From an uncultured Bacteroidota bacterium (lineage in GTDB: Bacteria; Bacteroidota; Bacteroidia; Chitinophagales; Chitinophagaceae), in contig CAIRYK010000087.1 in the NCBI GenBank assembly GCA_903882805.1, positions 102,935-166,934 of the forward strand: a stretch of DNA of 64,000 nucleotides, in the 5' to 3' direction. A program made the translations under genes and the position numbers. The notes beneath the pieces are model-generated. The model was not told the origin of the DNA, did no database searches, and worked only from the letters and a program-made list of their open reading frames with translations. This document shows, piece by piece, positions 46,301-55,500 of this stretch (position 1 is the stretch's first letter; each line of letters begins with the position of its first letter).

Positions 46301-47033
46301 CGAGCGTTTTGCAACCCTCATCCGCCAGATAGGTAAAGAAACTACCGAACTGACATCGAAGGGTGGCGAAATACAAAAAGTAATCACTGAGATAAACCGC
46401 GACTTCGAAGAGCGCAATTTTGCCGGTGTTATTAAAAGTATTCGCCTGCAGCTTTCAGAAAGCCAGAACAATATTGTGGCGTTGCTCAAAGAGATAAAGC
46501 TGTTTAACGACAAGCATAGCCTGAGTCTGGGAGCGGTAAACCTGTTCTCATCAGGCGATAATGAGGGGCAAAACAAAAAGGCAGTATCGCTGCTCAAGGA
46601 GTTTGCCAAAGAAATAAATGCCCGTAAGGAAAAAGAAATAAGTCTGCCCGACTCGTTTGAGCTGCAGTTCCGGATAGTAGAAAACGAAAACGACAGTGGT
46701 TGGGTAGAAAAACTGACCAATGTAGGGTCGGAGGGTACAGATATATTGGTGAAGGCGATGATCAACATTATGTTGCTCAATGTGTTTAAAGACAGCGCCA
46801 GCAAGCGGTTTAAAGACTTCAGGCTGCACTGTATGATGGACGAGATAGGTAAGCTGCACCCCAACAATGTGAAGGGTATACTCAAGTTTGCCAACGACCG
46901 CAATATATTGCTCATCAACAGTTCGCCTACGTCTTACAACGCTACCGACTACCGGTACACCTACCTGCTGTCTAAAGACAGTAAGAATGTAACCACCGTA
47001 AAACGACTGATAAGAAAAGGAGCTGAGGTATGA
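43362..47033 (+). CDS. jetC: JetC-like SMC ATPase
   Basis: A 1223-residue SMC/MukB-like ATPase, motor of the complex that extrudes DNA loops and detects small circular plasmids. The N-terminal head has Walker A GTQGVGKST (30-38). Two long coiled-coil arms (about 230-530 and 620-950) flank a hinge-like globular segment (about 540-610, WLGENVPGWEQTIG...DTLFGIKIDL). The C-terminal head has a signature-like GSEGTD (about 1122-1127) and Walker B CMMDEIGKL (about 1157-1165) with the catalytic glutamate. The coiled coils and absence of Rad50 zinc hook fit JetC/MksB. It overlaps jetB by 17 and jetD by 4 bases. Confidence 0.88.
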   Translation: MRYLNRVFFINSANVKYAEVALDGNVHFIGTQGVGKSTLLRAILFFYNADKLKLGIEKGKKTFDEYYFPFGNSYLVYEVMRASGPYCIMAFKAQGRMCFRFVNGAFNQEHYISADGKVKTWDGIRDSFGKKTNYTKKVDRYEEYRDILYGNNLGLDREFRKYALIESRQYQNIPRTIQNVFLNSKLDAEFIKQTIIMSLNEEDVKIELDKFALHLRDFDSQLADINKWTETNKSGEIPVRKMAENIARIHAAIQSVNREKQETAAQLFTALEAATAELPELEKNCEQKQRQRQSAQEKYDDLKGKFQTRRDEVQKQINILDNDLKRAKVKADDYERMNIAGIMQRVEKKEVVETERERLHKERELLNAKFTEINSRYDALAQQQQNAFTAFENATLGRKNKLREDFLAYKADVTQQYSHAFADIRKQNEAAIEVARNSIAQKKDNLHDLRLKKQRAQLQRYYEQETDAIRTEITSLHEKVKNANIDIADFKKQTETLQKQWELDLEKTTTTYERKIEKLREDNKLHAAAIADIDVKLQHDKDSLYGWLGENVPGWEQTIGKVIDEDRILFHTGLSPQQAEGAAPDTLFGIKIDLAEIGKTVKTVADYVQEKQALEKKAEANKINITALTDQKNDEADKLKAKYQSKIKDLNTARRQMEYELQKCKGQLPVNEVRLADLIRKGEEEKEALVQQIAREIEQGSELLINEEQNLRAIEASVQKQLETKEKEQNKKIRTEDNRVKTLIGELDNELANKLADTQARIAEIKQRQTADLQTEGADVTRLADIERELNALQRELDFIEANRDRVAEYRKDKRELIDQMDSFKTEKRLKENQLDNEQEKYNLQKQKLQQEIDLLSGMVADLTARVNALSEGIANFESFKQTDNYRQVEEFADQRAEVEAGAAALKSLIDALNGKIYTLLERYNDMQSAINKFLGNFSPQNIFGFKTNLAERSDFLEFAEMLYEFLEEDKIVQYEKRINERFATLIRQIGKETTELTSKGGEIQKVITEINRDFEERNFAGVIKSIRLQLSESQNNIVALLKEIKLFNDKHSLSLGAVNLFSSGDNEGQNKKAVSLLKEFAKEINARKEKEISLPDSFELQFRIVENENDSGWVEKLTNVGSEGTDILVKAMINIMLLNVFKDSASKRFKDFRLHCMMDEIGKLHPNNVKGILKFANDRNILLINSSPTSYNATDYRYTYLLSKDSKNVTTVKRLIRKGAEV

Positions 47034-47890
47034 TGCTGGCCCCGGGTATAGCAGAGAAGCTATTGCTGCTTGCCCGGGGCGGGCAACTGCCTGCCAGTGC
47101 GCTGCGCCACCCCATAGTGGCCGAGCTGATGGAGGAAGGCATTATAGCCAGCCGCCTTACCGGCCGCACCAAAAGTGTGCTGTACATAACCAATGCCGAG
47201 GCCTTGAACCTGTGGCTCTACAACCGCTACTCCATACCCGACCTTGCCGCCTATATACAAACCCTAACTGCCGAAACCGCCACCCGCGCCGATATGGCGG
47301 CGGTAAGCGGCCAAACCAAGCTGCGCGACATGCGGGTGTGGCAGGGGTTTATGGCGCATAGCTATTTGCCGGCGCCGTGCACGCTACGTGGCGCTGACTT
47401 TGTGCTAACGCCTACTCCGGGCTTGTTTCATTTTATTGCCGACTACAAAGCGTTTGTGCCCCGGCCCGATGTGGTATTAGTGGGTATAGAAAATGCCGAG
47501 AGTTTTGCACAGGCGCATAAGCTGCGCTACCTGCTGCCCGGCATTATTCCGCTGTTTGTGAGCCGCTATCCGCAGCAGCAAGGTAAAGACCTGATGGCGT
47601 GGCTGGTAGCCCTGCCTAACAGCTACCTGCACATGGGCGACTACGATTTTGCAGGCATCAACATATATCTGCAAGAATACAAAAAACACCTTGGCGACCG
47701 GGCCACCTTCTTTATACCGCCCCATATAGACCACCTGCTGACCACCTACGGCAACCGCCACCTCTACGATACCCAAACCCTAAACAACAACCCCATTACC
47801 GAGCCTGCCCTGCACACCCTTATAGCGCTGCTGCACCACCACAAAAAATGTCTGGAGCAAGAGGTGCTGTTGTTGGGTGAGGTTGTATAA
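47030..47890 (+). CDS. jetD: JetD-like Toprim nuclease subunit, short form
   Basis: A 286-residue protein. The first ~75 residues look like a winged helix (PIVAELMEEGIIASRLTGRT). The C-terminal half is a Toprim-like domain with the acidic triad visible: E154 in VGIENAESF and D204/D206 in HMGDYDFAGINIY. JetD is the topoisomerase VI-like subunit that cuts plasmid DNA once the SMC complex stalls. Typical type I JetD proteins are about 380-400 residues, with a DUF3322 arm domain; here that arm seems reduced or missing. The gene overlaps jetC by 4 bases. No terminator is obvious after it. Confidence 0.82.
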   Translation: MMLAPGIAEKLLLLARGGQLPASALRHPIVAELMEEGIIASRLTGRTKSVLYITNAEALNLWLYNRYSIPDLAAYIQTLTAETATRADMAAVSGQTKLRDMRVWQGFMAHSYLPAPCTLRGADFVLTPTPGLFHFIADYKAFVPRPDVVLVGIENAESFAQAHKLRYLLPGIIPLFVSRYPQQQGKDLMAWLVALPNSYLHMGDYDFAGINIYLQEYKKHLGDRATFFIPPHIDHLLTTYGNRHLYDTQTLNNNPITEPALHTLIALLHHHKKCLEQEVLLLGEVV

Positions 47891-48120
47891 GAATGATCAT
47901 TCGTAGGGTGCGGCGCCAATGTCATTGTATAATCCGATGGGCGTTGCCCATCGCTATGGGATTTTGCCCTTTCAGGGCGTCGTTGGTTTTAAAAAAGCTT
48001 CATATTCCATTGGGCATCGCCCAATAAACTTTTGAGTTACGAAACACTGGTTCATGACATCACCACGCTTATCGAAAAGTCCTGCAAAGGGCAGAGACGC
48101 AGCGAATTGGAAGCAAGGTC

Positions 48121-48508
48121 TGCCACGTAGGCGGCTATCCTATTCGCGAACCGGATAGCATCTACGATGCATAACCGTAATTTACGGATATTTTTCTACA
48201 AACAGGGTTGCCCGCTAACGGGGCATATCGGCAATTGCTTCTAACCATAGTATCCACTTTTCGTGTGAATATGTGATACACGAATAGGGTACGCAACAAT
48301 AGTTGCAAGACTTCAGGCAGCGCTTTACACATCTGTATCATGGCCTGCCTCGTAGAGGCTATCCTGTTTGTAGCAACCCACGTTTACGAGATGCTGTGCC
48401 ACGTAGTGGCTATCCTATCCGCGAACCGGATAGCATCTACGATGCACAACCTCGTTACCGGACAATTTTTCTACAAACAGGGTTGCCCGCTAACAGGGCA
48501 TATCGGCA
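48121..48508. repeat. Pair of ~113-bp direct repeats
   Basis: Copies at 48121-48233 and 48397-48508 share TGCCACGTAG, GGCTATCCTAT, GCGAACCGGATAGCATCTAC, TTTTTCTACAAACAGGGTTG and CCCGCTAAC blocks with a few differences. Each unit has internal palindromes. A shorter related stretch lies between them (48342-48396). Confidence 0.8.
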
Positions 48509-48579
48509 TTAAACATATCCATAATTGTAGCGGCCGCCTTATGGCAGGATAGATAGCGCATTCTCGGTACAGCAGTAGT

Positions 48580-49012
48580 TTCTGAACCTTGATTATTTAG
48601 ATTTTTTGATGGCCCTGATCGTTGTTTAAATTTCTATTTAATAGATCTCCCTGAGCCTCGCCGAAGGGGGCGTCGTTGCGGGGTCATTTTCTGAACCTTG
48701 ATTATTTAGATTTTTTGATGGCCTTGATCGTTGTTTGGATTTATATTTAATAGGTGTCTCCCTGGGCCTCGCCGAAGGGTGGCCCCGTTGCGGGGTCATT
48801 TTCTGAACCTTGATTATTTAGATTTTTTGATGGCCTTGATCGTTGTTTAAATTTCTATTTAATAGATCTCCCTGAGCCTCGTCGAAGGGGGCATCGTTGT
48901 GGGGTCATTTTCTGAACCTTGATTATTTAGATTTTTTGATGGCCTTGATCGTTGTTTAAATTTCTATTTAATAGATCTCCCTGGGCCTCGCCGAAGGGGG
49001 CGTCGTTGTGGG
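48580..49012. repeat. Four tandem copies of a ~109-bp repeat
   Basis: Units start with TTCTGAACCTTGATTATTTA at 48580, 48689, 48801 and 48910 (spacing 109, 112, 109; the last unit is cut short). Each holds ATTTTTTGATGGCC, GATCGTTGTTT and ends in CTCCCTGRGCCTCGYCGAAGG. Copies differ by a few bases, so the array is not newly made. Confidence 0.85.
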
Positions 49013-49124
49013 CGACTCCGTTAGGAGTCAATTCTGTACCGCATACGCTACCCTCCCAAAAATTTCACATTGTAGTAATATACCGGTAACAGTCGGGTAG
49101 GACATTTGCGGTTAAAATCAGTTT

Positions 49125-51971
49125 ATGCCGTCTTGTTATTCCAGGTTGCTGTTTATCCTATCTTCTGTTCTGCTTTCGTTTACTGCTGCTGCACAGCTTA
49201 CCGTTACTTCCGGTCGCACGGCGGCTGTGCTGGCGGCAAAGCTGGCCGGGCCGGGTATTACCATATCTTCACCGGTACTTACATGTCCTGCAGTAGCAAA
49301 CGGCACTTTTACATCTGTTACCACACCCATTGTTATAGATAGCGGCGTATTGCTCACTACCGGCAGGGCCACTGCCGCCGCCGGACTGGAATCTTTCTTG
49401 GCCAGTACCAACAACGGCGTTGCAGGCGACCCTGCGCTCACTACACTGGCGCTTACGCCTACAGTACGCGACGCCTGCATCCTCGAATTCGACTTCATAC
49501 CCAATGGCGACACCGTAAAATTCAACTATCAGTTCGGTTCTGAAGAATACATCAACTCAACCTGCGGTCCTTACAACGATGCATTTGCATTCTTCATATC
49601 GGGTCCGGGTATTACCGGAACGCAAAATATGGCGCTCGTCCCCGGCACAACCATTCCTGTTACGGTAAACAGCATCAACAGCGGCATACCCGGCACAGGC
49701 TATACATTGTCCAACTGTACCATCATGGGCCCGGGTTCGCCGTTTACTACCTATTATGTAGACAATACCGGCGGCACAAGAGTTACCTATAAAGGATACA
49801 CTACCAAGCTTACCGCAGTACATTCTGTAATCCCCTGCAACACCTACCACCTGAAAATGAGCATATCCGATGCCGGCAATGCACTCTACGATTCGGGCGT
49901 GTTTATAGAGGCCGGTAGTCTTTCCACCAATGCCTACTGGATCAGCCTGCTCGACTCAATTGGTATTACACTGGGCGGTGTGCCGCACACCATCGTGAAA
50001 GGATGCGCGCCGGCAACGCTCAAAATAAAGAGCGCAAACACTTTGGGCATTCCCAAAACAGTGCGTTTCACCTACAGCGGCACAGGCGTGCGCGGCGTAG
50101 ATTTTTCAGGCCCCGATAGCGCTATTATAGCCGCCGGCGCCGATAGCGTACTGGTGTCGCTCGCTGGTCTACCAACCATTACTACAGGCACAAAAACAGT
50201 GCGCATGTATCTGTTATCGCCATCGAGCTGCGGCATTACAGACAGTGTAGACCTTACCATCCTTGATGCACCTACGGCCATCATCAACACCCCCGACACT
50301 ACTATTTGCAGCGGAGCCTCGTTCCAAATCAGGGCTACTGCGTCGCCGTTCCAGTCCTTTAGCTGGTCGCCGGCTACCGGCCTAAGCAGCGCATTTGTTT
50401 TGCAGCCTATAGCCACTCCGCCAGTCAGCATCAGTTATTCGCTCACGGCCACTTTGCCCGGCGCGGGTTGCCCTGCCATAGTGCGGGTCATCAATGTGGC
50501 GGTTATCAACACCTCAATATCCATGATTACCCGCGACACCTCTATATGCAAGGGGCAGTGGGATGCCCTGCTGGTTAGCGGCAGCACAGCGCTGGATTAT
50601 GTGTGGACGCCCGCTACCGGGCTTAGCAACTCCACAATTCAAAATCCTGTGGCTATGCCCACGGTTACTACTACGTATACGGTTACCGCTACAGGTCCCG
50701 GCGGCGTGTGCCCGAGTAGTGCGAGTATAAAAATTACGGTGTCGGAGATCAACACCGCCTTGCTGGCCCGCGACACTACCATCTGCCTTGGCGCATCGGT
50801 TGTGCTGCGCGCTACCAGCAATACCGGGCCTACATTCAGTTGGTCGCCGGCAATTGGGTTGAGCAGTTCAACTGCGCTACAGCCCGTGGCCACACCGCTC
50901 ACTACTACCGACTATATACTTACGGCATCGTGGCCGGGTTCGGGCTGCCCAAGCTATACAGCGCATGTTTTTATCACGGTTGTAGATGCTACGGTTACCG
51001 TTACTTCGCCCGATACCCTGATATGTATAGGCGCCAGCGCGCCGCTACGCGCCACTGGTGCGCCGCTTATCGATTATCAGTGGTCGCCGGCCGCAACGCT
51101 CGATAACAGCGCAATACCCAACCCTGTAGCCACCCCCGATACTACAATCGTGTACCGGGTAACCGGCACATCGCCCGATGGACTGTGTACAACAACCGAT
51201 TCTGTAACCATAACCGTTGCCAACCCTAAAGCGCGCATTGTTACTAACGATACCACGCTGTGCAAGGGCGGTTCGTTTCAGATACAGGTGGCCGGCGACC
51301 CTACGCTGCAATACAACTGGACACCCGCAACAGGTCTTAGCTCTACGGATGTTATGGAGCCGTTTGCCACAACGCCCAACCGCATCAGTTACTTTATGAC
51401 CGCTACCACACAGGGCACGCCTTGCTTTGTTACCGATAGCGTTACCTTCAATATAATAGCCACACAGTTGCACAACGTAACTGCCCGCCAAACGATAGCC
51501 CTGGGCGCAAGCGTGCAGCTCAATGCCGACAGCGCGACCTACTACTGGTGGTCGCCCGACGATGGCTCGCTCAACAACCCCAATATCAACAACCCCATAG
51601 CCACGCCGCGCATACCCACTACCTATATAGTAGAAGGGCTCGACAAATTTGGTTGCCGCACCACCGACTCTGTGCATATAGACCTGTATTATGAAGATAT
51701 GTTTATACCCGACGCCTTTACGCCCAACAACGATGGCGTGAACGATGTGTTCCGCATCACCAATCTGGGGCTGAACAAAATGCTGGAAATGAGTGTTTAC
51801 AACCGTTGGGGTAATAAGGTGTATCATGCCGGCGGCAACGACAACCGCGGCTGGGACGGTACTTACGGCGGCGAGCTGCAAGATCTGGGCGTATACAACT
51901 ACCTGATAATAATGACCAAGCCCAATGGAACCCACCAAACGTATAAAGGCGAGGTGACTTTGTTAAGATAG
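49125..51971 (+). CDS. Choice-of-anchor-L protein with T9SS type B (gliding-motility C-terminal) sorting domain
   Basis: A 948-residue secreted protein. It has a signal peptide (CYSRLLFILSSVLLSFTAAAQ) and then a choice-of-anchor-L domain (about 25-270; SGVLLTTGRATAAAG, FNYQFGSEEYINS, DAFAFFISGPGI). Six or so Ig/PKD-like repeats of ~85-95 residues follow (about 270-840), with the recurring DTTICxG, FSWSPATGLSS and PVATP motifs. A C-terminal CHU_C/T9SS type B domain begins FIPDAFTPNNDGVNDVF (about 865) and ends in YKGEVTLLR. Proteins with this architecture are surface or extracellular, often adhesin-like. It is a single gene with a terminator after it. Confidence 0.93.
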   Translation: MPSCYSRLLFILSSVLLSFTAAAQLTVTSGRTAAVLAAKLAGPGITISSPVLTCPAVANGTFTSVTTPIVIDSGVLLTTGRATAAAGLESFLASTNNGVAGDPALTTLALTPTVRDACILEFDFIPNGDTVKFNYQFGSEEYINSTCGPYNDAFAFFISGPGITGTQNMALVPGTTIPVTVNSINSGIPGTGYTLSNCTIMGPGSPFTTYYVDNTGGTRVTYKGYTTKLTAVHSVIPCNTYHLKMSISDAGNALYDSGVFIEAGSLSTNAYWISLLDSIGITLGGVPHTIVKGCAPATLKIKSANTLGIPKTVRFTYSGTGVRGVDFSGPDSAIIAAGADSVLVSLAGLPTITTGTKTVRMYLLSPSSCGITDSVDLTILDAPTAIINTPDTTICSGASFQIRATASPFQSFSWSPATGLSSAFVLQPIATPPVSISYSLTATLPGAGCPAIVRVINVAVINTSISMITRDTSICKGQWDALLVSGSTALDYVWTPATGLSNSTIQNPVAMPTVTTTYTVTATGPGGVCPSSASIKITVSEINTALLARDTTICLGASVVLRATSNTGPTFSWSPAIGLSSSTALQPVATPLTTTDYILTASWPGSGCPSYTAHVFITVVDATVTVTSPDTLICIGASAPLRATGAPLIDYQWSPAATLDNSAIPNPVATPDTTIVYRVTGTSPDGLCTTTDSVTITVANPKARIVTNDTTLCKGGSFQIQVAGDPTLQYNWTPATGLSSTDVMEPFATTPNRISYFMTATTQGTPCFVTDSVTFNIIATQLHNVTARQTIALGASVQLNADSATYYWWSPDDGSLNNPNINNPIATPRIPTTYIVEGLDKFGCRTTDSVHIDLYYEDMFIPDAFTPNNDGVNDVFRITNLGLNKMLEMSVYNRWGNKVYHAGGNDNRGWDGTYGGELQDLGVYNYLIIMTKPNGTHQTYKGEVTLLR

Positions 51972-51994
51972 CTATTTGGGGATACAAATACCAG

Positions 51995-52046
51995 CGCCGA
52001 GATATTGCCTGCACAGGGCTAAATATCCCGGCGTTTTGTTTTTTTG
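51995..52046 (+). terminator. Terminator after the choice-of-anchor-L gene
   Basis: CGCCG-a-GATATT pairs with AATATC-c-CGGCG and is followed by TTTTGTTTTTTTG, 24 bases after the stop codon. Confidence 0.75.
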
Positions 52047-52203
52047 TAGCGGCCAGCCGTGACACCGCATAAGTAGGGGAATTTTACTAATAGAAATAGG
52101 TCCATTGCTCGATTTAGTGTGTTGTGGAATTATGGTACCGATATACTTAAATGCACACAAAACACATTACAAAAAATCGTAATAATATTTTATTATTGAA
52201 CTA

Positions 52204-52387
52204 GCCCTGAAAGGGTTTAATATCTCAGCGAGGGGTGAAGCCGCTCGAAAGTATAAAAAATGCCGAAGCCCTGAAAGGGCGGAATATAATGTATAGCGTA
52301 AAGTATCACGCCCATTCAGGGCTTATGAGCATCTAACCAAATTCGAGGGGCTTCACCCCTCGCTAATGTATTAAGCCCTTTCAGGGC
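52204..52387. repeat. MITE-like inverted repeat of REP units (~184 bp)
   Basis: A left arm of 47 bases (52204-52250) and an inverted right arm (52342-52387) share GCCCTGAAAGGG, TTAATA and AGCGAGGGGTGAAGCC. Two more GCCCTGAAAGGGC/GCCCATTCAGGGC units lie between them (52267-52325). The rest of the 51972-52535 gap holds nothing else but the promoter of the next gene. Confidence 0.75.
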
Positions 52388-52522
52388 AATAAGATGAGCC
52401 AAAAAGCCGCTAACTGTAATAAGTACATTTAAGTATATCGTTTCCGGAATTATGGTTTACCAGGCTGCTTTATTATTGCGCCTGCGCCATCAATAGTTCT
52501 GGGGTTTTTGTGCGAATAAGAT

Positions 52523-52530
52523 TATTTTTG
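52523..52530 (+). promoter_or_regulatory. -7 box (TATTTTTG) for the GH3-serine hydrolase gene
   Basis: An exact TAnnTTTG match 6 bases before the ATG at 52536, implying a leaderless or near-leaderless transcript. Confidence 0.4.
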
Positions 52531-52535
52531 TTTTT

Positions 52536-55500
52536 ATGACTACGATCCGTAAAGCCATAGCGGCTGCGCTAACTGTATTGTTTATGACGGGCGACGGCGC
52601 TGCGCAAAGCCGCACCCATACCCGGCAGATAGAAACGGGAGGGCCGAAACGGAACTGGGTAGACAGTATGTATAGCAGGCTGACGCAGGAGGAGCGCATA
52701 GGCCAGCTAATAATGGTGGCGGCCTACTCCGGCACCAAGCAATATAACGAGGAGGCGATAACCGCCCTTATAGCAGCGCACCAGGTAGGCGGCCTCACCT
52801 TTATGCAGGGCGGCCCGGTAAGGCAGGCGCTGCAAACCAATAAATACCAGCGCATGGCGCAAACGCCGCTGCTGATAGCGATGGATGCTGAATGGGGATT
52901 GGGCATGCGGCTGGATAGCGTGCGTAGCTTTCCGCGGCAAATGATGCTGGGGGCCACCCGCGACACCGATCTTGTGTACCGCATGGGTTTGGCCATAGCC
53001 GCTCAGTGCAAAAGGCTGGGCGTGCATATAGATTTTGCCCCTGATGTAGATGTAAACAACAATGCCGCCAATCCGGTTATCAATACGCGTTCGTTTGGCG
53101 AAGACAAAACATGGGTGGCCCGGCTGGGCATAGCCTATATGCGCGGCCTGCAAAAGGGCGGCGTGATAGCCAGCGCCAAGCATTTTCCCGGTCATGGTAA
53201 TACCAGCGTAGACTCGCACAAAGACCTGCCGGTAATTGCGGCGTCGCAGGCCGAGCTGGATACGCTGGAGCTATACCCCTTTAAGCGACTGATAGCGGCG
53301 GGCGTAAAAAGCGTAATGGTAGCGCACCTTAATGTGCCTGCGCTGGATACCGAGGCGCACGTGCCCACAAGCCTGTCGAAAAACGCGGTAACGGGATTGC
53401 TGCGCAACCGGATGGGCTACAACGGACTGGTTATAACCGACGCCCTGCGTATGGATGGCGTAGCCAAATATTTTCCGGCGGGCGAAGCGGCGCTGCGCGC
53501 GTTCGCAGCCGGCAACGATATATTGCTGTTTCCGCAGGATGTGCCGGCGGCTATAACAAGAATAAAAAATGCACTGGACAGCGGCATGATAGCCCCCTCT
53601 GCGCTGGAGCAAAGCGTAAAGAAAATACTGGCCGCCAAGTATGATGCCGGGCTGGCTGAATGGAAAGACATAGATACCGCTAATCTGGCAGACGACCTGA
53701 ATCAGCACATAGACCTCATACGCGCTCAGGCCGCGGTACGCGGTGCAACACTGGTAAAAGACGACAACCAGATTCTGAACAAACTTGTAGATAATATGCG
53801 CATAGCCTACATAGGCATCAATGCCGACACTACTACCGTACTGTATGAAAACCTACACAAGACCTATGCGCGCGTAGAACCCAAGTGGATGCCCAAGGGC
53901 AGCAATGGCAAAAATATGCGCAAAATACTGGAAAGCCTGCCCAACTATAATGCCGTAGTAATAGCCCTGCACAACGTAAGCAACACCCCCGGCAACAGCT
54001 ATGGACTGGGCGACAGTGTGGTAGAGTTTTTGCAACAAGCCGCCTGTAAAAACAATGTAATGGTGGCGCTTATGGGCAACGCCTATGCCATGCAGTACTT
54101 CTGCGGCGCACAATCGGCGGTGGTAGGGTATGAAGACGATAGTATAAGTCAGCGTATAGTAGGCGAAATACTGACAAAGAAAATAAAGGCCAAAGGCAAG
54201 CTGCCGGTAACGGCCTGCATAGGCGGCAAGAGCATTTGCCCGGCGCCCATGGCTCCGCCGGCTATTGTAAAAGAAGCGCCTCACGATCTGAAACCAATCA
54301 TGTATCCTAAAGATGCAGGCGTGATAGACCAGACCGCGCTCGACCGTCTGGACCTGTTTATGGCGCGCAGCATAGCCGACGGCGTGTTTCCGGGTTGCCG
54401 CATACTGGCGGCAAGAGATGGCAAAGTGTTTTACGACAAAGCCTTTGGGTATCTTAAGTACGACAAAAAACAACCTGTAGATACAAGTACGCTTTATGAT
54501 GTGGCCTCATGCACTAAAATGCTGGCTACCAACATTGCGGTAATGCGCCTGTACGAACAAGGCAAACTGGACCTGGAAAAAACCATAGGCGACTACCTGC
54601 CACAGGCGAAAGGAACCAACAAGGCGCCGCTGAAAATAAAAGACCTGCTGCTACACCAGGCGGGCATGAGGGGGTGGATACCATTTTATAAAGAAGCAGT
54701 AGACGAAGACGGGCATCCGAAAAACGATCTGTTTAAAAAGAAAACAAAGGGCGACTACACAATAGAGGTGGCGCGCAACCTGTATATGCGCAACGATTAT
54801 CTCGACACCATGTGGAGCCGCATTTATGCCAGCCCGCTGGATAATGCGGGAAAGAGCGTGTATAGCGACCTCGATTTTATTTTTCTGGCGGCTATTGTGC
54901 AGCAAATAACCGGTAAGAGCATAGATAAGTATGCCGAGGAGCAGTTTTACAAACCGCTTGGCTTGAAGCATATAACTTACAATCCGCTAAGCAAATTTGA
55001 CACTATGCAGATAGCGCCCACCGAGTGGGACCTTAATTTCAGACGGCAAACGCTGCGCGGCTATGTGCACGACCCCGGCGCGGCAATGATGGGCGGCGTG
55101 GCAGGCCATGCAGGCTTGTTTGCCACCGCCGGCGATGCCGCGGTAATATTCCAGCTGCTGCTCAATAAGGGCGTATATGGCGGAACACGGTATTTCAAAG
55201 CAGCTACCGTAGAGCAGTTTACCGCCTATGGTAGTAAGCTAAACCACCGCGGACTGGGCTTTGACAAGCCCGCCACCGATGCCGACAATGCCGGTCCCGC
55301 CGGCGACCGCACCAGCGCGCTTGCATTTGGTCATCAGGGTTTTACAGGTACCTGCATTTGGGCCGACCCTGCTACAGGCATAGTGTTCGTATTCTTATCC
55401 AACAGAGTGCATCCATCGGCCGACAACACTAAGATAAACAAACAGAATGTGCGCACCATTGCACAGGATTATATCTACGAGTCGATAGGCATACCCGTAA

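Larger units (their letters stand above)
47891..49124. other. 1.2-kb repeat-rich intergenic region
   Basis: No credible gene in 1.2 kb. Order: short palindromes at 47938-48025 (GATGGGCGTTGCCCATC, GCCCTTTCAGGGC, CATTGGGCATCGCCCAAT); a ~113-bp direct repeat at 48121-48233 and 48397-48508; then four tandem copies of a ~109-bp unit at 48580-49012. Short frames across it are products of the repeats. Confidence 0.75.

Noticed and set aside
48303..48552. Two overlapping ~70-residue frames in the repeat region
   Set aside because: They are built from the palindromic direct repeats and have no protein features.
48580..49012. Regular repeats that could suggest a CRISPR array
   Set aside because: The units are ~109 bp and continuous, with no unique spacers between short repeats, and no cas gene is present.
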